Below, in pieces: positions 45,297 through 54,307 of a DNA stretch of 64,000 bases; position 1 is the first letter of the stretch; every line of letters starts with the position of its first letter. Both the position numbers and the translations under genes were made by a program. The stretch lies in assembly GCA_017936785.1 (NCBI GenBank), contig JAGBEV010000052.1, positions 62,001 to 126,000 on the forward strand. The letters run 5' to 3'. The notes beneath the pieces are model-generated. The model searched no databases, was not told the DNA's origin, and saw nothing but the letters and a program-made list of their open reading frames with translations. The stretch comes from Lachnospiraceae bacterium. GTDB taxonomy: Bacteria; Bacillota; Clostridia; Lachnospirales; Lachnospiraceae.

Positions 45297-46646
45297 ATGC
45301 AGTTTACATCTCTGGCATTTGCCGTTTTTCTGCCCATTGTTTTTATGATCTACTGGGCAGTTCCAAATAAATACCGGATGCCGCTGCTGCTTTTGGTCAG
45401 CTATGGGTTTTATATGACCTTCTCCCCGGGATATGTGGTTTTATTGCTGTGTGTATCCCTGCTTACTTATCTGGTGGGAATCTATTGCAATAAGATATGT
45501 TTCATAACTGGTGTTACTGTTCAAATTGCCCTGCTGGCATTTTTTAAGTATGCGGGATTTTTGCCGGGAATTTCGGAATCCATGGTAATTCCTGTGGGGA
45601 TTTCCTTTTACATTTTTAAGGCGGTCAGTTATCTGGCGGATGTGTATAAGGGGAAGATTTCTCCTGAGAAAAAGGCAGTGCCCTTATTTTTATATTTGGC
45701 ATTTTTTCCCGACATTGTATCCGGTCCCATTAACCGGGCGGATGTGCTGATCCCCCAATTAAAGGAAGAAAAAAAATTTGAATATGACAGGGCAGTTTAT
45801 GGTATGCGCCTGATCCTGCTGGGGCTGTTTAAAAAGCTGCTGATCGCAGATACTCTGGCACGTTATGTGGATCAGGTATTTGCATTACCGGGTGCCTATA
45901 TGGGAATCAGCTACATGATCGTTGCAGTATTTTATACCATTGAGATTTACTGTGACTTTTCGGGATATTCCGATATGGCGGTGGGAATTGCAAGGCTTTT
46001 CGGCATTGTTTCCATGGAGAACTTTAAGAGTCCTTATTTTGCAGCAAATGTAAAAGAGTTTTGGGACAGATGGCATATTTCCCTGTCCACATGGCTGAGA
46101 GATTATGTTTATATTCCTCTGGGCGGAAGCAGGAAAGGGGAAGTTAAAACATATTTTAATTTATTAACAACCTTTCTTGTAAGCGGGATCTGGCATGGAG
46201 CCAATCTGACCTTTTTGGTCTGGGGAGCCCTTCACGGAATATATCAGATGATATACCGCTTTTATAAAAAGCATTTCAAATGGAGGATACCTGGAATAGC
46301 GGGTGTTATAATAACTTTCGGGGCAGTGTGTATCGCATGGATTTTCTTCCGTGCGGACAATCTACAGGATGCCCTTTATATGATCCGGTATATGGGATAC
46401 AATCTGGACCCGCTGCTTGCTTATCATAAGATGGGAATGATCAGGCAGGATTTCTGGCTGATCCTCTGTTCGGTGGGGCTGTTATGGGTTTATGATGCCG
46501 CATCATTGAAAAAAGATCTGCTTTTGGAGATGAACCGGTTAAAAGCGCCTGTCAGATGGCTGATCTACCTTGTGACAGCTTCGGTCATCCTGGCATTTCA
46601 TCTGCATAATGGTGCCAGCCAGCAGTTTATTTATTTCCAGTTCTAA
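45297..46646 (+). CDS. MBOAT family O-acyltransferase (AlgI/DltB/PatA-like)
   Basis: A 449-aa polytopic acyltransferase with about 11 helices. The conserved block EFWDRWHISLSTWLRDYVY and the catalytic His of SGIWHGANLTF, followed by WGALHGIYQ, place it with AlgI-type MBOAT proteins. These pass acyl (usually acetyl) groups through the membrane onto a polysaccharide. The partner protein that finishes transfer is normally an SGNH/AlgX-like protein, encoded next at 46668. ATG 45297 follows the beta-glucosidase stop by one base, with GGAGAG as RBS inside the previous gene. Confidence 0.94.
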   Translation: MQFTSLAFAVFLPIVFMIYWAVPNKYRMPLLLLVSYGFYMTFSPGYVVLLLCVSLLTYLVGIYCNKICFITGVTVQIALLAFFKYAGFLPGISESMVIPVGISFYIFKAVSYLADVYKGKISPEKKAVPLFLYLAFFPDIVSGPINRADVLIPQLKEEKKFEYDRAVYGMRLILLGLFKKLLIADTLARYVDQVFALPGAYMGISYMIVAVFYTIEIYCDFSGYSDMAVGIARLFGIVSMENFKSPYFAANVKEFWDRWHISLSTWLRDYVYIPLGGSRKGEVKTYFNLLTTFLVSGIWHGANLTFLVWGALHGIYQMIYRFYKKHFKWRIPGIAGVIITFGAVCIAWIFFRADNLQDALYMIRYMGYNLDPLLAYHKMGMIRQDFWLILCSVGLLWVYDAASLKKDLLLEMNRLKAPVRWLIYLVTASVILAFHLHNGASQQFIYFQF

Positions 46647-46667
46647 TCATCAGTTTAAGGAGAAGGC

Positions 46668-47708
46668 ATGAAAAAATTCATGATGAAGCTGTTGTTGTTT
46701 CTGATTTTGCTTGCTCTGACGGTAATTCCATTCAATGTATGGGTGGACCCTTATAATGTATTTCACGCAGAGAGTATCAGAGATAACGGAGTGGAGCCTA
46801 ACAAAAATTACATTAAGACGAAATTTGTGTTGGACCACAAAGAGGAATATGATTCCTATTTATTCGGTTCCTCCAGAGCCGGATTTATAGATGTATCCGG
46901 ACTGCCTGAGGGTAACTGGTACAATTTTTCTTACTCCGAGGGGCTTCCCCTGGAACAGTATGAAACGCTGCAGGCTTTGATTTCCCAGGGAGAGATTCCC
47001 AAACAGGTTTATCTGAGCATTGATAATATTTCCTTTTTGGTAAATCCGGCATATCATGATGGGCAGTTGTACCGGAAACCTTATCCTTATACGGGGACCA
47101 TTGGAGATAAGCTCCACTTTTATACAGCTTATCTGGATACTGTTACCACTATTGAATCGCTTTCCGTGATCATGGACTATGAGGGAGATACAGAAGCGCT
47201 GAGGGAACGGATGTATTCTACTGGGTGTGAAAACTTAAACCTGGATATAACATTTGACGAAAGCAATACAAAGGCATATTGGGCAGATTATTATGAGCCC
47301 AGAATTGATGAAGCTATAGAGGAAATCCAAATGTTTAAGGACTTGTGTGACCGGTATGATATTGAACTGACTGTTTTTACCAATCCTTTATATATTACAA
47401 CTTATGAAAGAGCGGTGGATAAGGGATATCTGGACTTTCTGGAGGAACTGGCACATGTGACGCCTTATTACAATTTCAGCGGTTATAATCAGATTTCCAT
47501 GAACAATGATTACTATTTTGAGACCAGCCATTTTACTCCGGAGGCCGGGAATATCATTATGGATATTATGGAAAACGGCGGTGATGAGCATACGATCCGC
47601 GCCCAGGGCTTTGGTTACTATGTGACAGAAGAAAACCTGGATGATTTTATGGAGATTATCCGCCACCAGGTTTACGTAACGGGAGTTCTTGAATATAAAG
47701 GGGACTGA
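46668..47708 (+). CDS. SGNH/DltD-like extracytoplasmic acyltransferase partner
   Basis: A 346-aa protein with an N-terminal signal-anchor (about 5-25) and an extracytoplasmic domain. LFGSSRAGF near residue 66 supplies the nucleophile Ser of the SGNH type, and the late ETSHFTPEAG carries the Asp/His-type end, with His in SHF. The arrangement after an MBOAT gene is that of PatB, AlgX, DltD or OafB-like partners that move the acetyl group to the glycan. No DltA or DltC is present, so D-alanylation is unlikely. AAGGAG lies before ATG 46668. The operon probably ends at the hairpin near 47747. Confidence 0.85.
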   Translation: MKKFMMKLLLFLILLALTVIPFNVWVDPYNVFHAESIRDNGVEPNKNYIKTKFVLDHKEEYDSYLFGSSRAGFIDVSGLPEGNWYNFSYSEGLPLEQYETLQALISQGEIPKQVYLSIDNISFLVNPAYHDGQLYRKPYPYTGTIGDKLHFYTAYLDTVTTIESLSVIMDYEGDTEALRERMYSTGCENLNLDITFDESNTKAYWADYYEPRIDEAIEEIQMFKDLCDRYDIELTVFTNPLYITTYERAVDKGYLDFLEELAHVTPYYNFSGYNQISMNNDYYFETSHFTPEAGNIIMDIMENGGDEHTIRAQGFGYYVTEENLDDFMEIIRHQVYVTGVLEYKGD

Positions 47709-47746
47709 CCAAAGCATTAGTCAATTTTCACAAAATTAAAAAATCC

Positions 47747-47785
47747 ATAACATGGCACTGGACAAAGCTTCCGATGCCATGTTAT
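47747..47785 (+). terminator. Terminator-like hairpin after the acylation operon
   Basis: Exact 11-bp arms ATAACATGGCA (47747-47757) and TGCCATGTTAT (47775-47785), 17-base loop, followed by ATTTGTTT. The T tract is imperfect. Confidence 0.6.
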
Positions 47786-47795
47786 ATTTGTTTAC

Positions 47796-47850
47796 GCACA
47801 TTTCAGTGCAGTTTCTTTTCCGGGTTTTCCGGACTCAGGGCAGATCGCCC
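47796..47850. repeat. Cluster of three short adjacent hairpins
   Basis: GCAC/GTGC (47796-47809), TCCGG/CCGGA (47819-47833) and GGGC/GCCC (47838-47850) follow one another with loops of five or six bases in an otherwise featureless gap. This could be a repetitive intergenic element or a structured leader. No family is recognised. Confidence 0.4.
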
Positions 47851-47897
47851 GTAATTCCAAAGATTTTATGAAAAAAGAAATGAGTTGGTGCCTATGA

Positions 47898-47925
47898 TTG
47901 TATAAGGCTGTTTTTGTGCTACAAA
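47898..47925 (+). promoter_or_regulatory. Possible promoter of the Ig-like surface protein gene
   Basis: TTGTAT (47898-47903), 16-base spacer, TACAAA (47920-47925) preceded by TGC, an extended -10. A 7-bp inverted repeat (47926-47932 with 47950-47956) covers the presumed start site. Confidence 0.4.
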
Positions 47926-47978
47926 TTTTGCCGGATAAAAGTAATTCGGGGCAAAAGAAAAATTGAAGAAAGGAAACA

Positions 47979-50351
47979 TTGCAAACTATGAAGAAAAGAA
48001 ATGCAATCATGCACTTGGGCAGGGGACTGCTCATGGTGTTTTTAATAGGAGCCCTCTGGCTTTGGAAAGGTGCAGTGGAAGCAGAAGCATATAATTTTTC
48101 CATGACCGGAGCCGCCAGGGGCGGAACAGTTACCATTGTGCCCGCTTATGGAAATCTTCAGGTAAACGGATTTCATGATCTGGGGGGCTATGAGGTTACC
48201 TATACTATTTCCGGTGTGACATGGAATGCCTTTGACAACAGCCTTGGAGGATATTTTTATATGGGAAATCAACTGAATGTATCAGGGGGCTGCAGTTTTG
48301 GTTATCATCACTCGGGCGGCATGATCTGGGAAGATGGAGCGATCTGTCTTGGCAGTATGCCTGATGGACAGCAGATTATCCGGTGTGATGCCGATTCCGG
48401 TACTGTCAGCTGTACATTCCGGATAAACAGCTTAGAGGAGCTTCCGGCGTATATTGCTTATGGTTATCAGCCTGCGCCCAGCGCCTATCTGCATATATCC
48501 GATGAATATGGTGACAGGTTCCATATCTGGTATTATCAGGAATTGGGAAATGTGCCGGTTTCCAATATGTCAAAAGTGGATATTACAGGTCCTTCTTTAG
48601 AGGTCAGCGCAGTGCCTGTTGGAAATACTGTTCAGGTGAAAGGAAAGACATGGTCTCAAAAAGCAGCTGTGAAGGCTGTTGCCGGAGATGACCAGTCGGG
48701 ACCGGGAGGAATCCGTTTCTTCCAAAATGGCATGCTGTTAAAGGAACAGACAAATAACGGAAGTGCTTCTTCCATGGAAGCGGACTATCAAGTGGTTGAA
48801 AACGGCACTTTTCAGATGCAGGCATATGACAGATTAAAAAATGAAAGCGATCTGAAAAGTGTTACTGTAAGCTGCATTGATACACAAGCACCTGTTATGA
48901 ATTCTCTGGAAACAGCAGAAAAGGAATGGTGCAGAGAAAATCAAATAACAGTTGATGCACATGATACAGGATGTGGTCTGGCAGCACTTCCTTTTTCCTG
49001 GAACGACGGACCATGGACCGCAGACCGGGAACTGAAAATAAAGGAAAACGGCACATACACTTTAAAGGTCCGGGATGCTTTGGGAAATCAGATAAGTAAA
49101 TCTGTAAAAGTAAACAATATAGATAATAAACCGCCTGTTATTCAATATAAACAGAAACAAAATGGAAAAACGGCAAATGTGGGAGGAATTATCTGGTCTA
49201 CAGAAGCCTCATTGGAGGTAACAGTTCTTGATACATGCTCCGGCATAAAACAGATTAAGGTTTTGGACCCAATGGGAGAAGTAATAAAAATATGGGAAAA
49301 CCGTGACGGCAAAGAAAAAACGAGTGTTATATTTGAAACGCCGGGGTTAGAGAGAGAAGCTTATGAAATCATTGCAGAAGATATGACAGGTAATGGCAGT
49401 AAGGAAAGCACAGGGCGTCTCTTTGTAGACCGGAATCCGCCGGTCATTCAAAAATTCCAGGCGGAAAAAACTGAAGACGGAACAGTCAGGATCGTTGTTA
49501 CCGCAGAAGATAATGAGGGAGGCTGTGGACTTGCACAAAAGCCGTATTCTTTTGATGGTGGAAAGACCTGGCAGGCAGAACCTTATACAGTAATAGAACA
49601 AAACGGCATTTATCAGGTGGCGGTGAGAGATGCACTGGATCAGTGCAGCAAAGCATCACTAAAAGCAGATCTGATCAGGGAGAAGGAGGAAGAAGACAAA
49701 GATGATTCAGAAAAGGGCGGCAATGAACAGACGGTAAGCAGTAATGATGATTCCGCCGGAAAAGATACCCCTGAAGAAAAAGATGGCAGGAACTCAGTTG
49801 ATACCGGTAACGGAAAAGAAACAGGAAGCTCTGGAGAAGTCAGGAAGTCAAAGATAGCTTCGCTGGTAAAAGGAGCTATGGAGAAAAGCAAGAACTTCCG
49901 CCCTTCGGTTCAAAGGAAAACCATAATGGCAGAAGAAACATTGGAAAAGCCCGAAGAAGATCAGGTGAAGGAACTTAAGCCTGAAGTTTATGAAGGTAAA
50001 GAACCGGTTCAGAAGGGTATTCTTGCAGTGCTGCTTCTGCTGTTTGCGGCAGGCTTGGTGGGATTGATACTGTATCTGTTTCTTTCCTGGCTGCGGTACA
50101 GTTGTGTTGTATATGGTATAGGAGAAAAGGAAGAAAAGATCAGATTGTGCCGTCTGCCTGTCTGCCGGCAGGATGAGGAATGGCAGATTAAGGTTCCTGA
50201 TAATAAGCTGGGTACTCACGGTACAGGAAAATATCTCTTTGTATTCCATCCATCTTTTATAAAAGAAGAAGCTCCCGGTTTTGTCATGGTCTATCTTGAC
50301 GGAAAAGCCCTGCGGGAACAACTGGAAGAAGAAATTTCGGTCAGTATTTAG
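47979..50351 (+). CDS. Large surface protein with Ig-like repeats and C-terminal TM helix
   Basis: A 790-aa protein with a signal sequence (about 14-35, ending near AEAYNF). A beta-rich N-terminal domain (40-195) is followed by three Ig-like repeats of about 95-100 residues, each opened by an Asp-Thr-Gln-Ala-Pro or Asn-Lys-Pro-Pro type motif. A very acidic linker (about 560-690) leads to one helix near 685-710 and a cytoplasmic domain of about 80 residues. This is a type I membrane protein facing the wall, not an LPXTG protein. Function is unknown; adhesion or glycan binding is possible. The TTG at 47979 has the better RBS distance; ATG 47988 is the alternative start. Confidence 0.78.
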   Translation: MQTMKKRNAIMHLGRGLLMVFLIGALWLWKGAVEAEAYNFSMTGAARGGTVTIVPAYGNLQVNGFHDLGGYEVTYTISGVTWNAFDNSLGGYFYMGNQLNVSGGCSFGYHHSGGMIWEDGAICLGSMPDGQQIIRCDADSGTVSCTFRINSLEELPAYIAYGYQPAPSAYLHISDEYGDRFHIWYYQELGNVPVSNMSKVDITGPSLEVSAVPVGNTVQVKGKTWSQKAAVKAVAGDDQSGPGGIRFFQNGMLLKEQTNNGSASSMEADYQVVENGTFQMQAYDRLKNESDLKSVTVSCIDTQAPVMNSLETAEKEWCRENQITVDAHDTGCGLAALPFSWNDGPWTADRELKIKENGTYTLKVRDALGNQISKSVKVNNIDNKPPVIQYKQKQNGKTANVGGIIWSTEASLEVTVLDTCSGIKQIKVLDPMGEVIKIWENRDGKEKTSVIFETPGLEREAYEIIAEDMTGNGSKESTGRLFVDRNPPVIQKFQAEKTEDGTVRIVVTAEDNEGGCGLAQKPYSFDGGKTWQAEPYTVIEQNGIYQVAVRDALDQCSKASLKADLIREKEEEDKDDSEKGGNEQTVSSNDDSAGKDTPEEKDGRNSVDTGNGKETGSSGEVRKSKIASLVKGAMEKSKNFRPSVQRKTIMAEETLEKPEEDQVKELKPEVYEGKEPVQKGILAVLLLLFAAGLVGLILYLFLSWLRYSCVVYGIGEKEEKIRLCRLPVCRQDEEWQIKVPDNKLGTHGTGKYLFVFHPSFIKEEAPGFVMVYLDGKALREQLEEEISVSI

Positions 50352-50384
50352 AGTGAAAACAGGAATGGTGCGGTGAAACATTCG

Positions 50385-50413
50385 TTGAACAAGCCCTGTT
50401 CCCGTGTTATAAT
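50385..50413 (+). promoter_or_regulatory. Sigma-A promoter for the 604-aa GT-C gene
   Basis: TTGAAC (50385-50390), exact 17-base spacer, TATAAT (50408-50413). It lies so close to the in-frame ATG at 50420 that the real start must be further downstream. Confidence 0.8.
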
Positions 50414-50446
50414 ACTTCCATGAAAAATTTGGAAGGTAGCGCTGTA

Positions 50447-52261
50447 ATGAAAGGGAAAAACGGTTTAACCATATCTATACAGAAAATCATCATTTGTATA
50501 TTGGTAATTCTATCTGTCATTGCAAGCGTGACCAAAATTTTGACCGGATTTGATATTGATGAGGCCTATGCCCTTGCAATTCCTTACAGAGTCCTGCAGG
50601 GGGATAGGCTTTTTGCGGATATGTGGGAAGTCCACCAGACTTCTTTTCTGATGCCCTTTTTGTTTATGAAGCTCTTTTATATGCTAACAAGTTCTATGAC
50701 AGGAGTGGTTTTGTATATGAGAGTTGTGACCACCATTGTTCATCTGGCGGTTTCCCTGCTTGTCTGGAGCTTACTGAAAAAAATATTACCAAGGCATTCC
50801 ATGGCAGCTATGCTGTTGGCATTGATCTATTATAATTTCCTTCCCAAGTGGATGGTAAGCATGGATTTTTCCATGCAGCAGCTATGGTTTTTTACCTTAT
50901 TTGTATTTTGCCTGTGGAAAGCGCACATATTAGACAGTTCAAGGGGCGGGGAATGGCAGAAACGGTGGCTTTTTGGAGCAGGATTGATACTGGCTCTGGA
51001 TGTACTGGCATATCCGGGAATGGTTGTGGTCTATCCTGCAGCGGTGATTTTGCTTATTTGGAAAAAAGGGAAAGGAAAATGGCTGGATGTCTGCTGTCTC
51101 ACAGGAGGCTGCCTCATAGCAGCTTTGATATTCCTTGGCTGTATTTTCAGCTATATGACGCCCGGAGAATTGCTGGAGGCAATTCCCAAGGTATTTATGG
51201 ATGGCTCCCACCAATATGATCTGGGAACCAAGCTGGGCTTGTATGTGTCCCAATGGGCAGAGGTGCTGATACAATCGGCAATTCTTCTTGTACCGTCTCT
51301 GGCGGCAGCCTTTATCATCCGATGGATATACAGACGTATGTGCGCTGAGGAAACCTGTGGAACGCTTTCCTTTGGAATGCTGCTTTGTATAGTCTTTGAA
51401 GGTATGGTTTCAGCATTGATTGCTTTTGCAGGAATATTTGTTACCTGGGGACCTTTTCGTTTACAGGTCAGATATATCATTCAGTTTATAATGGCATTCT
51501 GCTTTTGGAAAAGCCTGTATGGAAAACAGAAAGGAGCGGCAGAGGATGTATCAGAGGATGGGTCAGGGAAGAAAAGGTGTGTAAAACAGCTGTGGATTTG
51601 GCTGTTATGGCTGTCTCTGGCAGCTTTTCTGGGAATCCTGCTGGCTTCCAATGTGGGTCCTGTTACCAGCAGTTCTTATCTGGTCATAGGCAATCTTGTA
51701 TTTGTGGCATTGAGCATTCTGGCATCAGAAAAGACCGGAGCTGCCATGAAGGGGCTGGCGTATGGAGGAGCGGTCTTATTCCTGTTAAGCCTGATCATGT
51801 GCAAGGGTTATTATATGCGCAATACGGAATATGTCCCGGGAGATATATCAAAGCCCCTTGCCAAAGTGGAAGAAGGTCCGCTGGCGGGAATTTATGTGCC
51901 CACAGAGGACCAGGTGAGATATACGGATGATTATGAGACCATTCAAAGCCATACAACAGATAAAGATCAGGTGTTATTTATGGGAACAGAAGGCTTGTGC
52001 AATCTCTATGCCAACGGCAGGATCGTAATACCCACTACCATCAGCACACCGGCTTTTAATGAACAATGGGTGGATTATTTCACTCTTTATCCGGAAAAAC
52101 AGCCTACAGTAATTTTTCTGGCAAAGAATACGGTAGATGACAGAAGTAAATTTTTTGTTAAAAATGAGTTTGGTATTTGGATTGCAGAACGATATGATGT
52201 AGAATGTATGGAAGAGACAGATTCTTTGTGTATTCTGCGGCTTAAAGAGCAGGGAAAATAA
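50447..52261 (+). CDS. GT-C/GT39-like polytopic glycosyltransferase
   Basis: A 604-aa protein with about 11-12 helices. The first extracytoplasmic loop GFDIDEAYALAIPYRV, then ADMWEVHQTS, has the Asp-Glu placement of GT-C enzymes (ArnT/PMT-like), which transfer sugars from polyprenyl-phosphate donors outside the membrane. The C-terminal 140 residues are a soluble extracytoplasmic domain. Donor and acceptor are unknown; the adjacent Ig-like surface protein is a conceivable acceptor. ATG 50447 with GGAAGG at 50431-50436 is chosen over ATG 50420, which would begin only six bases after the -10 box. Confidence 0.8.
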   Translation: MKGKNGLTISIQKIIICILVILSVIASVTKILTGFDIDEAYALAIPYRVLQGDRLFADMWEVHQTSFLMPFLFMKLFYMLTSSMTGVVLYMRVVTTIVHLAVSLLVWSLLKKILPRHSMAAMLLALIYYNFLPKWMVSMDFSMQQLWFFTLFVFCLWKAHILDSSRGGEWQKRWLFGAGLILALDVLAYPGMVVVYPAAVILLIWKKGKGKWLDVCCLTGGCLIAALIFLGCIFSYMTPGELLEAIPKVFMDGSHQYDLGTKLGLYVSQWAEVLIQSAILLVPSLAAAFIIRWIYRRMCAEETCGTLSFGMLLCIVFEGMVSALIAFAGIFVTWGPFRLQVRYIIQFIMAFCFWKSLYGKQKGAAEDVSEDGSGKKRCVKQLWIWLLWLSLAAFLGILLASNVGPVTSSSYLVIGNLVFVALSILASEKTGAAMKGLAYGGAVLFLLSLIMCKGYYMRNTEYVPGDISKPLAKVEEGPLAGIYVPTEDQVRYTDDYETIQSHTTDKDQVLFMGTEGLCNLYANGRIVIPTTISTPAFNEQWVDYFTLYPEKQPTVIFLAKNTVDDRSKFFVKNEFGIWIAERYDVECMEETDSLCILRLKEQGK

Positions 52262-52266
52262 GAATA

Positions 52267-52295
52267 TTGTCAAAATGGAATATAAAGGATAAAAC
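52267..52295 (+). promoter_or_regulatory. Sigma-A promoter for hisC
   Basis: TTGTCA (52267-52272), 17-base spacer, TAAAAC (52290-52295). Confidence 0.55.
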
Positions 52296-52351
52296 TATAA
52301 CATATGGAAATGTAAATAAGAAAAATAATGAAGCAACATGGAGAATGTAAA

Positions 52352-53407
52352 ATGAGCTGGGAAGACAAAGTACGAAAAGTTGTACCTTATACACCGGGCG
52401 AGCAGCCCAACAGACCCAATATGGTAAAATTAAATACCAATGAATGTCCCTATCCGCCTGCACCGGGGGTCAGGAAAGCGATGGAGGAATTTGATACGGA
52501 CAGGCTCCGCCTGTATCCCGATCCCACTGCGTCGGTACTGGTGGATGCACTGGCGGATTATTTTGGATTGAAAAATACGGAAGTATTTGTAGGCGTCGGT
52601 TCCGATGATGTGCTTGCCATGATCTTCATGACCTTTTTTAACGGAAAAGACCCTATTCTGTTTCCGGATATTACATATTCCTTTTATGATGTGTGGGCAG
52701 ATCTGCTGAGAATACCCTATGAAAGAATGCCTTTGGATGATAATTTTCACATTAAAAAGGAAGACTATTTAAATAAGAAAAATGGCGGTATTATTTTTCC
52801 CAATCCCAATGCGCCTACGGGAGTATTGGTGGAGCCGGAATTTATTGAAGATATTCTTTCTGCTAATCCGGATGTCATTGTGGTGGCGGATGAAGCATAT
52901 ATTGATTTTGGCGGCAAGAGCGCCCTGCCCCTGATTCACAAATATGATAACCTGCTGGTGGTACAGACCTTTTCCAAATCCCGTGCCATGGCAGGCATCA
53001 GAATCGGCTATGCCATGGGCAATGAAAGGCTGATCAAATATTTAAATGATGTGAAATTTTCCTTTAATTCTTATACCATGAACCAGACGACCCTGGCTCT
53101 GGGAGTGGAAGCTGTCAGGGATGATGCTTATTTTAAAGAAATCGTGGGAAAAATCGTAAATACAAGGGAACGGGTGAAAAAGGAATTAAAGGAGCTGGGA
53201 TTTGAGTTCCAGGATTCCATGAGCAACTTCATTTTTGCAACCCATCCAAAGTATGATGCAGCAGAGCTTTTTGAGGCGCTGCGCAGGGAGGATATTTATG
53301 TCCGTCATTTTAACGGTGAGCGTGTGAAAGACTATCTGAGGATTACCATCGGTACTGATAAAGAGATGGATACTTTGCTGGAGTTTTTGAGAAACTATAT
53401 AAAATAA
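52352..53407 (+). CDS. hisC: Histidinol-phosphate aminotransferase
   Basis: A 351-aa PLP-dependent class I/II aminotransferase. It has KLNTNECPYPP at the substrate site, VADEAYIDFGG with the Asp that binds the PLP nitrogen, and FSKSRAMAGIRIGY with the Schiff-base Lys. It converts imidazole-acetol phosphate and glutamate to histidinol phosphate and often also serves aromatic amino acids. No other his gene is near, so it is an isolated hisC; a second HisC or a related specificity such as threonine-phosphate decarboxylase is possible but less likely. ATG 52352 has GGAGA upstream and starts at the family N-terminus; an earlier in-frame ATG at 52328 lacks an RBS. Confidence 0.88.
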   Translation: MSWEDKVRKVVPYTPGEQPNRPNMVKLNTNECPYPPAPGVRKAMEEFDTDRLRLYPDPTASVLVDALADYFGLKNTEVFVGVGSDDVLAMIFMTFFNGKDPILFPDITYSFYDVWADLLRIPYERMPLDDNFHIKKEDYLNKKNGGIIFPNPNAPTGVLVEPEFIEDILSANPDVIVVADEAYIDFGGKSALPLIHKYDNLLVVQTFSKSRAMAGIRIGYAMGNERLIKYLNDVKFSFNSYTMNQTTLALGVEAVRDDAYFKEIVGKIVNTRERVKKELKELGFEFQDSMSNFIFATHPKYDAAELFEALRREDIYVRHFNGERVKDYLRITIGTDKEMDTLLEFLRNYIK

Positions 53408-53426
53408 TGAAAAGGTGGAGAAAAAG

Positions 53427-54284
53427 GTGAAAAATTTGATCAAGAGCATTTTGAAAGGTGCAGTAATCGGTTTGGCAAATATTATTCCCGGTGTCAGCGG
53501 CGGAACCATGGCAGTTTCCATGGGAATTTATGACAAGCTGATCCATTGTGTAACCCATATTTTTAAAGAATTTAAAAAGAGTATTCAGTTTCTGATCCCT
53601 ATCGGCATCGGTATGGTGGTCGCCCTTGTGGGGTTAAGTTTTGTGATTGAAGCAGCTTTTGCCCATTTTCCGGCACAGACCAATCTGTTGTTTATCGGTC
53701 TCATTGTGGGAGGGCTTCCTGCCATTGCCAAAAAGGTAAAAGGAAACACCATCCGTCTTTCCCATATTGTGGCAGCAGTTTTGTTTTTTGCCCTTGTAGT
53801 TGGTATGGCGGCAGTGGGCGAAGGGAAAGGCAACAGTGCAGATTTATCCTTCAGTGTATTGAATGTGGTAAAATTGTTTGGAGTAGGCGTTATCGCCTCC
53901 GCAACTATGGTAATTCCCGGTGTCAGTGGTTCCATGATCCTGATGCTCATGGGTTATTATCAGCCAATCATTGAAACGATCAGCACTTTTTTCCGCGCAC
54001 TGGTAGCTTTTGATGTTCCTGTATTATTGCAGTGCTGTGGTGTTTTGATCCCTATGGGAATCGGCATTGTTGTGGGAATTGTTGTGATCGCAAAACTGAT
54101 CGAGATCATATTTGAAAAATGTCCATTGCTGGCTTATTGGGCGATCATCGGTCTGATCGTGGCGTCTCCTTTTGCCATCATCCTCATGAGTCAATTCGGC
54201 ACTATCAGCATTGTCACAATATTGACCAGCGCAGTTACCTTTGTTTTGGGATTTATGGGTGCAAAACTGTTAGGTGAAGAGTAA
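53427..54284 (+). CDS. DUF368 undecaprenyl-phosphate translocase-like protein (PopT-type)
   Basis: A 285-aa membrane protein with about eight helices. It shows the twice-repeated DUF368 signature: ANIIPGVSGGTMAVSMG near the N-terminus and TMVIPGVSGSMILMLMGYY in the middle. DUF368 proteins were recently shown to return undecaprenyl phosphate to the inner leaflet (PopT), recycling the carrier used by cell-wall and surface-glycan synthesis; that suits the many lipid-linked glycan genes in this window. GTG 53427 with GGTGGAG upstream is preferred to GTG 53415. The neighbours hisC and the methyltransferase do not help define its role. Confidence 0.88.
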   Translation: MKNLIKSILKGAVIGLANIIPGVSGGTMAVSMGIYDKLIHCVTHIFKEFKKSIQFLIPIGIGMVVALVGLSFVIEAAFAHFPAQTNLLFIGLIVGGLPAIAKKVKGNTIRLSHIVAAVLFFALVVGMAAVGEGKGNSADLSFSVLNVVKLFGVGVIASATMVIPGVSGSMILMLMGYYQPIIETISTFFRALVAFDVPVLLQCCGVLIPMGIGIVVGIVVIAKLIEIIFEKCPLLAYWAIIGLIVASPFAIILMSQFGTISIVTILTSAVTFVLGFMGAKLLGEE

Positions 54285-54307
54285 ACCAAAGATAACGGAG
54301 GCAGGGG

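Noticed and set aside
50420..50446. ATG 50420 as start of the GT-C gene
   Set aside because: It lies six bases after the -10 box of a near-consensus promoter and has no RBS, while ATG 50447 has GGAAGG.
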